From the NCBI GenBank assembly GCA_964195995.1, contig CAXMQS010000031.1:95122-159121 (forward strand): a DNA stretch of 64,000 nt. Reading direction: 5' to 3'. Position numbers and translations under genes: made by a program. Under the pieces are notes generated by a model. It had not been told where the DNA came from. It did no database searches and saw nothing but the letters and a program-made list of their open reading frames with translations. This document shows positions 50,892-58,799 of this stretch, piece after piece; positions within the stretch are counted from its first letter, which is position 1; the number at the start of each line of letters is the position of its first letter. The DNA is from CAXMQS01 sp964195995. GTDB taxonomy: Bacteria; Actinomycetota; Acidimicrobiia; Spongiisociales; JAOTWH01.

Positions 50892-51347
50892 CTAGAACTC
50901 CTCTCGGCGTGCCTTGGGAATGGAGATGGCGTACCACAAGCTGATGGCGAAGAAGAGCGGCGTGATCGGGTCCTGCGTCAGTCCAGTCGCCACCAGGTTC
51001 CACATGACGTCGAAGGGGAGCAGCAACGGCACGTTCCCTCCTTGATCAACGAGCTGCTCGGAGAGACCCCTGACCGCGATCATGCGAACCACCATCGCCT
51101 CGGCTGCCAGCAGGACAACGAGTGTGATGAGCACGCTCCATCCCTGCAGGAGGACAGAGCCCTGTCGGCGATGCACCAGCCAGGCGCCCATGCCGGCAAA
51201 GGGGCCGACCAGAGCCGCCAGGAAGCTGGCGTGGACGTTGAACATCCAGGCGATGAGGAACCACAAACAGGCGCCAAGGACGGCTGCAGCCAGTCCCCCC
51301 GCCATGGCCGCCATGACGCGGGTCGGTCGTTGCACTACGACTTGCAT
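50892..51347 (-). CDS. Four-helix membrane protein of unknown function
   Basis: A 151-residue protein with four membrane helices (AAAVLGACLWFLIAWMF, ALVGPFAGMGAWLV, VLITLVVLLAAEAMVV and ITPLFFAISLWYAI). No family recognised. ATG 51347 fits the hydrophobic start better than the longer frame to 51413. Between the exonuclease and the MpaB-like gene, and convergent with neither. Confidence 0.7.
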   Translation of the reverse strand: MQVVVQRPTRVMAAMAGGLAAAVLGACLWFLIAWMFNVHASFLAALVGPFAGMGAWLVHRRQGSVLLQGWSVLITLVVLLAAEAMVVRMIAVRGLSEQLVDQGGNVPLLLPFDVMWNLVATGLTQDPITPLFFAISLWYAISIPKARREEF

Positions 51348-51433
51348 TCGACTCGCTTTGTGTGGTTGTCGATTCAATCGGCGCTTCGGCCGCCCACCTT
51401 GAACACGGCCCAAGCCCGACTACCGTCCGCGCT

Positions 51434-52249
51434 ATGAGGACGGACAGCGGCTATTTCGGGCCGGACAGCGCCATGTGGAAGGTGAACCGGGAGACCACGG
51501 TGCTCTTCGGCGGGGCGCGAGCTCTGCTCATGCACTCTGCTCATCCTCTCGTCTCCGCCGGGGCACGACAGACCGGGGGCTATCGCCGCGACCCGTGGTC
51601 CCGGCTCATCCGCACACTGCAGCTGCAGAACCTCGTCACCTTCGGATCGATCGCAGAGGCCGATGAGGCAGCGGATCGCATCAACAAGCTGCACAAGACC
51701 ATCAAGGGCGAGGATCCGGTCACTGGCCTCTACTACGACGCGACTGCGATCGATCTGCTGCTGTGGGTCCACGCCGCTCTCGAGGTGTCGACACTGCTCT
51801 TCTACGAGCTCACCGTCGGGCCTCTCAGCCATGACTCCAAGGATCGCTACCACGAAGAGAACAAGGTGGCCGCCGAGCTGCTGTGGCTGCCCCGGTCTGA
51901 GATTCCCAACAGCTTCGCCGACATGGAGAAGTATGTCGACGGAGTCATCGCCGGCGACGAGCTGCTGGCCACCGAGGTTTCGGCCGAAGTAACCGACCTC
52001 ATCCGCACCGGGCGCTCGGTGCCGACCAGGATCAAGCCCATCTGGAAGCTGATCTCGTTCACAGCGACCGGGACCCTCGACCCGAGACTGCGAGAGCTTC
52101 ACCTGCTCGAGTGGAGCCCCGGTCGCCAGCGAGTGCTCGACGCCAACCTGGCGCTGATCAAGGCCACCAGGCCCTTGCTGCCATACCGCTTCCGCCTCAT
52201 CCTGCCCGCCCGCTGGGCCGAGCTCCGCCTGCGCGATCTGGCGGTGTAG
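51434..52249 (+). CDS. MpaB-like oxygenase family protein (DUF2236)
   Basis: A 271-residue all-helical protein of the DUF2236/latex-clearing-protein (MpaB-catalytic) family: MWKVNRETTVLFGGARALLMHSAHPLV near the start, RLIRTLQLQNLVTFG, LLLWVHAALEVSTLLFYE with the family His, and WLPRSEIPNSFADM, each broken by variable stretches. Some members bind haem b and cleave C-C bonds. ATG 51434 follows TACCGT (51421-51426) by 7 bases. Confidence 0.88.
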   Translation: MRTDSGYFGPDSAMWKVNRETTVLFGGARALLMHSAHPLVSAGARQTGGYRRDPWSRLIRTLQLQNLVTFGSIAEADEAADRINKLHKTIKGEDPVTGLYYDATAIDLLLWVHAALEVSTLLFYELTVGPLSHDSKDRYHEENKVAAELLWLPRSEIPNSFADMEKYVDGVIAGDELLATEVSAEVTDLIRTGRSVPTRIKPIWKLISFTATGTLDPRLRELHLLEWSPGRQRVLDANLALIKATRPLLPYRFRLILPARWAELRLRDLAV

Positions 52250-52278
52250 CCGGCCGTCAGCGGGGATTCTCGCCAATA

Positions 52279-52336
52279 GGGACTAAAGCCCCTACTGCAG
52301 CTGGTGCCTACTTGTGAATATATGCACAAGCAGGCA
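52279..52336 (+). promoter_or_regulatory. DosR-like box plus 32-base inverted repeat before the sulfur operon
   Basis: GGGACTAAAGCCCC (52279-52292) matches the DosR/DevR box at 13 of 14 positions. Twelve bases later the arms TGCCTACTTGTG (52305-52316) and CACAAGCAGGCA (52325-52336) form an inverted repeat with one mismatch and an 8-base AT-rich centre. The regulator start at 52354 is 17 bases on. The repeat is either an operator, perhaps for the regulator itself, or an RNA hairpin in the leader. Confidence 0.6.
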
Positions 52337-52353
52337 CGACGGGCAGGACCCTC

Positions 52354-53157
52354 ATGACGACAATGCTGACATCTCGAGACGTACAGGACCTCATCAACGT
52401 CGACCGCTCCACCATCTACCGGATGGCGGAACAGGGCCGCATCCCCGCCATCAAGGTGGGACGGCAGTGGCGCTTCCCGGCCGACGCCGTGGAGCGCTGG
52501 TTGTTGGAGAGCGCCCCCGAGGCCAGCAACGAGCTGGCAGCGGCTGCTGCCACTCGCAACGGTGATTCGATAGATCTACGCACCTTCCTCCCCCGCAGCG
52601 CCATCCAGTCGGCTGCCGACCTCCTCGCAGACATGCTCGGCGTGATGGTCCTCATCACAGACATGAACGGCGTTCCGGTGACTTCGGTCGCCAACCCCTG
52701 CGGCCTCTTCACCGTCATCTCAACTCATCCGAAGGCGGTCGCCAGCTGCATCGACGGTTGGCGGGACTACGGGAGCGACGCCGATCAGATGGCGGCGTGG
52801 CGTCCCAGCCACTTCGGTTTCCTGTGCGCCCGCAGCTTCATCCGCCTGGGCGGTGAGATCGCAGGGATGGTCATCGTTGGCGGGATCGCCCCAGACGAAT
52901 GGCCTCCCGCACCCACGGACCAGGCGGCCATCGCCGCCAAGGTTGGCGTCGACACCAAGGTGATCGCCGATCACATCGACGAAGTCCACTACCTCGACCA
53001 GGGCCGCCAGCAATGGGTCCTCGACTACCTGCCCCGAATCGGGCAGATGCTCACACGATTTGCCAACGAGCGACAGCATCTCGTTGGACGGCTGGAGGCC
53101 ATCGCCTCCATCGCCGGAAGTTCACCAACAATCGAAATTGAAAGGAGTCGCCCATGA
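52354..53157 (+). CDS. Excisionase-type HTH + PocR sensory domain regulator
   Basis: A 267-residue regulator. N-terminal MerR/excisionase-like HTH (LTSRDVQDLINVDRSTIYRMAEQGRIPAIKVGRQW broken only by helices) for about 60 residues, then a PocR ligand domain from about residue 80 (ADLLADMLGVMVLITDMNGVPVT, CAR, GGIAP). PocR domains bind small hydrocarbon or redox-related ligands. It is the first gene of the sulfur operon, overlapping the next by ATGA, so it probably controls that operon. Confidence 0.85.
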   Translation: MTTMLTSRDVQDLINVDRSTIYRMAEQGRIPAIKVGRQWRFPADAVERWLLESAPEASNELAAAAATRNGDSIDLRTFLPRSAIQSAADLLADMLGVMVLITDMNGVPVTSVANPCGLFTVISTHPKAVASCIDGWRDYGSDADQMAAWRPSHFGFLCARSFIRLGGEIAGMVIVGGIAPDEWPPAPTDQAAIAAKVGVDTKVIADHIDEVHYLDQGRQQWVLDYLPRIGQMLTRFANERQHLVGRLEAIASIAGSSPTIEIERSRP

Positions 53158-54389
53158 AGAACCTGCTTGTTCTCGGAGCCGGGACCGCGGGAACCATGGT
53201 CGTCAATCACCTGCGCCCCCGACTGGACGGCGATGAGTGGAACATAACCATCGTCGACCAGGACGAGACGCACTACTACCAGCCTGGATTCCTCTTCATC
53301 CCCTTCGGCACCTACACCCGCGCCGACGTGGAGCGTCCCAAGGAGCGGTTCATCCCCGAAGGCGTCGACCTCATCATCGGTGAGATCGACCGCGTCGACG
53401 CCGACGGCCGCAGGGTCTTCCTCGCCGATGGCACAGAGCTCGACTACGACTATCTCGTGATCGCCTCGGGCACCCACCCCCGGCCAGACCAGACACCGGG
53501 GCTGGGAGAAGACGGATGGCGCGAGACCGTCCACGACTTCTACACCCTGGAGGGCGCCGAGGCCCTCGCCGAAACCCTGGCCACGTGGCAAGGCGGCCGA
53601 CTCGTCATGTCGATCCTCGAACTGCCGTTCAAGTGCCCGGTTGCTCCACTCGAGTTCATCTTCCTGGCCGACTCCTTCTTCCGGGAGCGTGGCCTGCGCG
53701 ACGACGTTGAGCTGGTGTTCGTCACCCCGATGTCGGGGGCCTTCACCAAACCGGTCGCTGCGGACTACCTCGGCAACATGCTCGATGAGCGCAAGATCGC
53801 CACAGAGGTCGACTTCTACGCCGAGCGGGTCGACACCGACCGCAAGGTGCTCGTTTCCTACGACGAGCGCGAAGTGCCCTACGACTTGTTGGTCACGGTT
53901 CCGCTCAACATGGGCGCCGAGTTCATCGAGCGGTCCGGCCTCGGCGACGAGCTCAACCATGTGCCGGTCGACCGCCACACGTTCGTGTCGCCGGATCATC
54001 CTGAGATCTTCGCCCTGGGCGACGCCGCTGAGCTGCCGACTTCGAAGGCGGGCTCGGTTGCCCACTTCGCGGCCGAGGTCTTCGCAGACAACTTCATCGA
54101 CTACATCGCCGGAAGACCCATGCGACAAGCCTTCGACGGGCATGCCCACTGCTTCATCGAGTCCGGTGACGGCAAGGCGCTGCTGATCGACTTCAACTAC
54201 GACACCGAGCCCCTTCCCGGCAAGTACCCGCTTCCAGGAGTCGGGCCGTTCTCGTTGCTCGGCGAGACCGAGATGAACCATTGGGGGAAGCTGATGTTCC
54301 GCTGGACCTACTGGAACGTGCTGCTCCCAGCCAAGCCGATGCCCCTGCCATCACGAATGCTGATGGCCGGGAAGAAGGAGGCCTCATGA
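53154..54389 (+). CDS. Sulfide:quinone oxidoreductase-like flavoprotein
   Basis: A 411-residue FAD enzyme of the SQR/FCC family. FAD motif LVLGAGTAGTMVVNHL at residue 5, DETHYYQPGFLF, DYLVIASGTHPRP, the conserved Cys in LPFKCPVAPLEFIF near residue 162, and IFALGDAAELPTSKAG. Only one of the Cys usually needed for sulfide oxidation is clearly placed, so the chemistry may differ from type I SQR. The partner genes (DUF1641, TusE/DsrC, DsrE2) support a sulfur-transfer role. Confidence 0.88.
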   Translation: MKNLLVLGAGTAGTMVVNHLRPRLDGDEWNITIVDQDETHYYQPGFLFIPFGTYTRADVERPKERFIPEGVDLIIGEIDRVDADGRRVFLADGTELDYDYLVIASGTHPRPDQTPGLGEDGWRETVHDFYTLEGAEALAETLATWQGGRLVMSILELPFKCPVAPLEFIFLADSFFRERGLRDDVELVFVTPMSGAFTKPVAADYLGNMLDERKIATEVDFYAERVDTDRKVLVSYDEREVPYDLLVTVPLNMGAEFIERSGLGDELNHVPVDRHTFVSPDHPEIFALGDAAELPTSKAGSVAHFAAEVFADNFIDYIAGRPMRQAFDGHAHCFIESGDGKALLIDFNYDTEPLPGKYPLPGVGPFSLLGETEMNHWGKLMFRWTYWNVLLPAKPMPLPSRMLMAGKKEAS

Positions 54390-54862
54390 CCCTCACAGCC
54401 ACCGAAGCCGATCGTCTGGCGGCGATCGAGGAGCAGCTGGCGACGATTACCGGCTCCCTCGAAAAGCTCACCGAGTTGACGTCCGAGCTGTCTGCTCTGG
54501 GGGGCGACGCCTTCATGGCAGCAACCGAACGGCTGGCCGAGGCCGATCGCCGCGGCTACTTCGAATTCGTCAGGGCGGCGGCCGGCGTCGCCGACCGCAT
54601 CGTCACCGGCTACGAGACCGAGGACGTCGAAGCCCTCGGCGAGAACGTCGTCCTCATCCTCGACGCTGTCAAGGAGATGACCCAGCCCGAGGTGATGGCG
54701 ATGCTGCAAAGAACAGCCCACACCGTTGCAGAGCAGGAGCCCCGCGAGGTCTCGCTGTTCGGTTTGGTGCGGGAGACACGAGATCCCCAAGTAAAGAGAG
54801 GCCTGGGACGCCTGGTTGCGCTGCTGCGCAGCCTCGGGGGCCCAGCCGAAGGAGGTAAGTAA
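54386..54862 (+). CDS. DUF1641 family protein
   Basis: A 158-residue helical protein, recognised by the EVSLFGLVRETRDPQVKRGLGRLVALLRSLG C-terminal block (here with typical breaks). DUF1641 proteins accompany SQR and formate-dehydrogenase accessory genes; function unknown. ATG overlaps the SQR stop (ATGA), and the TusE gene begins at the base after its stop. Confidence 0.88.
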   Translation: MTLTATEADRLAAIEEQLATITGSLEKLTELTSELSALGGDAFMAATERLAEADRRGYFEFVRAAAGVADRIVTGYETEDVEALGENVVLILDAVKEMTQPEVMAMLQRTAHTVAEQEPREVSLFGLVRETRDPQVKRGLGRLVALLRSLGGPAEGGK

Positions 54863-55177
54863 ATGGCAACCATGACGTACGCAGGCATCGAGGTGGAGAT
54901 CGACGAGGAAGGCTTCTTCGTCGACACCGAAGCGTGGACAGAAGAGATCGCCGCTGAACTGGCATCAGCCATCGGCATCGAGCTGACCGAGGATCACTGG
55001 AGCGTCATCAAGTTCGCACGCGAAGACTTCGTCGCCAAGGGCGAGACGCCGACGCTGCGCAGGGTGAGCACGGGGGCCGGAGTTCCCACCAAGGCCCTGT
55101 TCGAGCTGTTCCCCAAGAAGCCGGCCAAGAAGTTCGCGTTCGTCTCCGGACTGCCCAAGCCCAAGGGCTGCGTGTAG
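54863..55177 (+). CDS. TusE/DsrC family sulfur-carrier protein
   Basis: A 104-residue DsrC/TusE protein: IEVEIDEEGFF start, DTEAWTEEIAAELAS, LTEDHWSVIKFAREDF and a C-terminal KKFAFVSGLPKPKGCV. The penultimate Cys is the universally conserved sulfur-carrying Cys; the second DsrC Cys about 10 residues earlier is absent, so it is TusE-like rather than true DsrC. RBS GGAGG. It likely relays persulfide to or from DsrE2. Confidence 0.9.
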   Translation: MATMTYAGIEVEIDEEGFFVDTEAWTEEIAAELASAIGIELTEDHWSVIKFAREDFVAKGETPTLRRVSTGAGVPTKALFELFPKKPAKKFAFVSGLPKPKGCV

Positions 55178-55199
55178 GTCCGAGAAAGGAGCATCCCTC

Positions 55200-55685
55200 A
55201 TGCCAATCCCCTCATTCGACGATGACGGCGACCGCAAGGTCACCATCATCCTCAGCCAAGGCTCGCTGGAGTCTGCATACGCCGCCCTGATCATGGCCAA
55301 CTCGGCTCTTGGTGAGGGCATGGAAACCCATCTCTTCTTCACGTTCTGGGGTCTCGACCTCATCACGGACAAGAAGATCGACCACATGGGTGTCACGCCC
55401 GTCGGCAACCTCAACATGGGGATGCCGCAAGCCGTTGCCCCTATCCCGGGGATGGCCAGCGTCGCCACCAAGATGATGAAGAACAAGATCGCCGGCCTCG
55501 ACGTTCCTCCCCTGCGCGAGTTCGTCGAGATGGTTCACGACAGCGGCGGTGCCTTCTGGGCCTGCCGGATGACCGTCGACATGTTCGACCTGAAGGAGAG
55601 CGATTTCGTCCCAGGTGTCAAGGACATCGTGTCGGCTGCTGACATGTTCAACCTCGCCGAAGGAGGCCAGATCCTCTTCATCTGA
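55200..55685 (+). CDS. DsrE2-type sulfur-transfer protein
   Basis: A 161-residue DsrE/DsrF-like protein of the DsrE2 type: KVTIILSQGSLESAYAALIMANSAL, THLFFTFWGLDLI, MASVATKMMKNKI and a likely active Cys in FWACRMTVDMF. RBS AAAGGAG. Last gene of the operon; DsrE2 with TusE and SQR is a known sulfur-oxidation or sulfur-relay arrangement. Confidence 0.88.
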   Translation: MPIPSFDDDGDRKVTIILSQGSLESAYAALIMANSALGEGMETHLFFTFWGLDLITDKKIDHMGVTPVGNLNMGMPQAVAPIPGMASVATKMMKNKIAGLDVPPLREFVEMVHDSGGAFWACRMTVDMFDLKESDFVPGVKDIVSAADMFNLAEGGQILFI

Positions 55686-55719
55686 GTCACCCCGGTCAGT
55701 CGTTCCCCCCAGTTCCCGT

Positions 55720-55754
55720 CGGTTCCCCCCTGTATTCGGGTCTGGGGGGAACCG
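55720..55754. terminator. Hairpin after the sulfur operon
   Basis: An 11-base-pair perfect stem (CGGTTCCCCCC with GGGGGGAACCG) and a 13-base loop, 35 bases after the DsrE2 stop and convergent with the PPOX gene. The C-rich arm is preceded by related GTTCCCCCC stretches. Confidence 0.65.
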
Positions 55755-55791
55755 CGTCCGGGGGTGGCCAGGGCCGGCGTAACGCCAAAAG

Positions 55792-56232
55792 TCAGGTGTC
55801 GAGGGACTCTCGAAACTCGTAACCCGAGAGGCGGGCAGGATCGAGCACAACGAGACAGACCTCCGCTGGCGGCCCCGCACCCGCCCACTCGTCGGCATTC
55901 TCCTCCCCTCGGTCTTTGGCCAGAATGGTGCGCACATGGGGTGCTGGATCGTCGTCTCTGAAGCTCACGGGGCCCTCGGCCATGACATACCACTGGCGAA
56001 CACTGCGGCCGACGACGGCTTCTGCCTGCACCGTCATCGTGGCGCGGCCCCTCTTGGCCATTAGCCGTCCATGCAACGAGCTGGGATCGGTGACCATATG
56101 GAAACGGTCGTGGGCGAAGTAGTAGCTCATCGGCACAGCAACCGGACCCTTGGTGAGGCGGCCAACGGCCAGCATCGCTTGGTGCGGTCCTGCCAGCAGC
56201 TCGGTGATCCGGTCTGCATCCAACGAAGCCAT
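55792..56232 (-). CDS. PPOX-class flavin/haem-binding split-barrel protein
   Basis: A 146-residue split-barrel protein: AMLAVGRLTKGPVAVPMSYYF, HGRLMAKRGRATMTVQAE, and a C-terminal LDPARLSGYEFRES. Family members bind FMN, F420 or haem. ATG 56232 has TACGCT 6 bases upstream on the minus strand. Divergent from the DAO gene. Confidence 0.85.
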   Translation of the reverse strand: MASLDADRITELLAGPHQAMLAVGRLTKGPVAVPMSYYFAHDRFHMVTDPSSLHGRLMAKRGRATMTVQAEAVVGRSVRQWYVMAEGPVSFRDDDPAPHVRTILAKDRGEENADEWAGAGPPAEVCLVVLDPARLSGYEFRESLDT

Positions 56233-56279
56233 GACCGCAGCGTACGAGCCGCCTCGACAACCGAGTAGATTCGGTGGTC

Positions 56280-57521
56280 ATGAGCGACACGGCCGATGTT
56301 GTAGTTGTCGGAGCGGGCATCATCGGTCTGTCCATCGCCTATCAGCTGGCACTGCGGTCCTCCCAGCAGATCGTTGTTCTCGAGAAGGCGGCCAACGTCG
56401 GCGAAGGCTCAACCGGGGCCTCCTGCGCCATCCTCCGCCAGCGCTACACCTACCCAGATGCCATCCGCATGGCCCGCGACGGCCTCCAGACCTACCGCAA
56501 CTGGGCTGAGTACACCGGCATCCCCGAGCCCCGGGGCAAGTTCCACCACACGGGCGTGATGTGGATGATGGGCGACTCCGCAGACGACGTGGAGACGGCG
56601 CGAGAAACGATGACCGGCCTCGACATCGCCGTGGAACACCTCGACGGCGAAGCCGTCAACGAGCGCTTCCCGGCGCTGTCGTTGTGCAACAAGCCCTTCG
56701 ATCTCGAAGCCGACACCGAGCACCAGTGCGCCGACCACAACGATTTCCTCTACGAGGTCGACCCCGGCTACTTCGACCCCGTCAGCGCCTGCCAGGACCT
56801 GTTGGAAGCGGCGCGGCGCGAGGGCGTCGACGTCCGCTTCCGTTCCGAGGTCACCGACGTGCGGACGAGCGGTGGTCGAGTCGACGGTGTCGACCTGGCC
56901 GACGGTGCCAAGGTCGACGCGCCTGTGGTGGTCAACGCCGCCGGTCCCTGGGCCAACCAGCTGGCTGCCATGGCGGGCCTCGACTTGGGCTGGACCCTGA
57001 AGCCCATCCGCGCCCAGGTGATCTACCGGGAGTGGCCGCCCGAGGTCGTCGGCCCCCTGCCCGTGGTGGCAGATGCCTCCGGCGGCATCTACTTCCGACC
57101 CGAGACCGGCGGGCAACAGATCCTCGTCGGATCCATCCGGGAGGAGGACGAACAAGAAGAGGTCTCCGACCCCGACAACTTCAACACCAACATCGACGCC
57201 GCCTTCCGCGACACCAGGATCTACGGCCTGCACCACCGGATCCCGTCGCTGCCCTTCCGGGGCAGCATGACCGGCATCGCCGGGCTCTACACCGTCAACG
57301 CCGAAGACGTCTACCCGATCATCGGTCCGACGGACATCGAGGGGTTCGTCGTCGCCAACGGCTTCAGCGGCCACGGCTTCAAGGAGGCCCCGTCCGTCGG
57401 TTCGATGGTGGCCCGCTGGCTGAGCGGCGAGACCCGGGAGCACGACACCGACGCCGCCATGGCCTTCTTCTCCATCGATCGCGAGCCCCACCACCTCGAC
57501 GAGAAGGCCGTGTTGGCCTGA
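56280..57521 (+). CDS. FAD-dependent oxidoreductase (DAO/sarcosine-oxidase-like)
   Basis: About 413 residues. DAO family with FAD motif VVVVGAGIIGLSIAYQLA at residue 8, ASCAILRQRYTYPDA, and the C-terminal ANGFSGHGFKEAPSVG. Substrates are likely secondary amines or sarcosine-like. ATG 56280 follows TAGATT (56266-56271) by 8 bases; GTG 56274 is weaker. Overlaps LhgO by CTGA. Confidence 0.9.
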   Translation: MSDTADVVVVGAGIIGLSIAYQLALRSSQQIVVLEKAANVGEGSTGASCAILRQRYTYPDAIRMARDGLQTYRNWAEYTGIPEPRGKFHHTGVMWMMGDSADDVETARETMTGLDIAVEHLDGEAVNERFPALSLCNKPFDLEADTEHQCADHNDFLYEVDPGYFDPVSACQDLLEAARREGVDVRFRSEVTDVRTSGGRVDGVDLADGAKVDAPVVVNAAGPWANQLAAMAGLDLGWTLKPIRAQVIYREWPPEVVGPLPVVADASGGIYFRPETGGQQILVGSIREEDEQEEVSDPDNFNTNIDAAFRDTRIYGLHHRIPSLPFRGSMTGIAGLYTVNAEDVYPIIGPTDIEGFVVANGFSGHGFKEAPSVGSMVARWLSGETREHDTDAAMAFFSIDREPHHLDEKAVLA

Positions 57522-58735
57522 GCTCCCTGGGACACGACGTCATCATCGTCGGCGGCGGGATCATCGGCCTCGCCACCGGCCGAGCGCTTCTCGACAGTCG
57601 GCCTGATCTCGATCTCTTGGTGCTGGAGAAAGAGTCCGCCGTCGGCCTTCATCAGAGCGGCCGCAACAGCGGCGTTCTTCACTCAGGGATCTACTACCAA
57701 CCTGGTTCTCAGAAGGCGGAGTTGTGTGTGTCCGGCGTGGGTCTCATGGTGGAGTTCTGCCAGGAGCACGGCATCCCATTTACCCGCGACGGCAAGGTGG
57801 TCATCGCCAACAACGACATCGAGCGCCAGCGCCTCGACGAGCTCGAACGGCGCGGCCGCGCCAATGGCCTCACCGGGTTGCGCCGCATTGGTGCTGCTGA
57901 GCTGGGAGAGATCGAGCCCCACGCCGCAGGGTCGGACGCCCTCCACGTTCCCGCAACCGGCGCCGTCGACTTCGGTGCCGTCACTCGAGTGCTCGGCGAG
58001 ACCTTGGCGAAAGACGGGGCCGAGGTCGTACTCGAGGCCAAGCTGGAGGCCGTGGCCCGCGACAACGGTCAATGGAGAGTCAGCCACAGCGCCGGTGAGG
58101 CTCGCGCCCGGGTCATCGTGAACTGTGCCGGCCTCTATAGCGACCGCGTTGCCCGCCAGATGGGCGTCGACCCTCCGGTGCGGATCGTTCCCTTCCGAGG
58201 CGAGTACCTGACCCTGCGGGCCGAGGCCCGTCCCTATGTGAAGAGCTCCATCTACCCGGTGCCAGATCCCCGCCTTCCCTTCCTCGGCGTCCACTTGACC
58301 CGTCGACCCGATGGAACGGTCGAGGCCGGACCCAACGCGGTGCTTGCGTTCGCCCGTGAGGGCTATGGCCGCTGGACCACACGGCCGGCAGAACTATGGG
58401 ACACCTTGTCCTACGGAGGCACCTGGCGCCTTGCCAAGAAGTACTGGCGAAGCGGGCTGCGCGAGGTTGCCCGGTCGTTCCGCAAGCGGCTGTTCGTACG
58501 GGATGCTCGCCGGCTAGTACCCGACCTTCAGGCCGACGACTTTGAAGGCCGCCACACCGGGGTCCGGGCGCAGGCGCTGACCCCGGACGGCCAATTGGCC
58601 GACGACTTCGTCATCGTCGCCACCGACAACGCCGTCCATGTGCTGAACGCGCCATCTCCTGGTGCCACTGCCTCGCTGGCAATTGGTCGATCCATCGCCG
58701 TCCAGGTGGACAAGCGGGTGGGGCGGGGGGGTTAG
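57518..58735 (+). CDS. lhgO: L-2-hydroxyglutarate oxidase family (LhgO)
   Basis: About 405 residues. FAD motif VIIVGGGIIGLATGRAL at residue 9, HQSGRNSGVLHSGIYY and a C-terminal GVRAQALTPDGQL, all LhgO marks. The enzyme oxidises L-2-hydroxyglutarate to 2-oxoglutarate with quinone or O2. The only sensible start is CTG 57518 in a CTGA overlap with the DAO gene; no ATG/GTG/TTG is near in frame. An open frame continues upstream but is antisense-like noise. Confidence 0.88.
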   Translation: MSSLGHDVIIVGGGIIGLATGRALLDSRPDLDLLVLEKESAVGLHQSGRNSGVLHSGIYYQPGSQKAELCVSGVGLMVEFCQEHGIPFTRDGKVVIANNDIERQRLDELERRGRANGLTGLRRIGAAELGEIEPHAAGSDALHVPATGAVDFGAVTRVLGETLAKDGAEVVLEAKLEAVARDNGQWRVSHSAGEARARVIVNCAGLYSDRVARQMGVDPPVRIVPFRGEYLTLRAEARPYVKSSIYPVPDPRLPFLGVHLTRRPDGTVEAGPNAVLAFAREGYGRWTTRPAELWDTLSYGGTWRLAKKYWRSGLREVARSFRKRLFVRDARRLVPDLQADDFEGRHTGVRAQALTPDGQLADDFVIVATDNAVHVLNAPSPGATASLAIGRSIAVQVDKRVGRGG

Positions 58736-58799
58736 GCCTGGTCTGCTTTCCGTCACATCCAGGGCTTAGGTTGAGCCTCAGCTAGAGAAAGAGCTCGTC

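Noticed and set aside
56561..57517. N-terminal extension of the LhgO frame
   Set aside because: Arg/Gly-rich text in frame +1 of the DAO gene; LhgO homology starts only at 57518.
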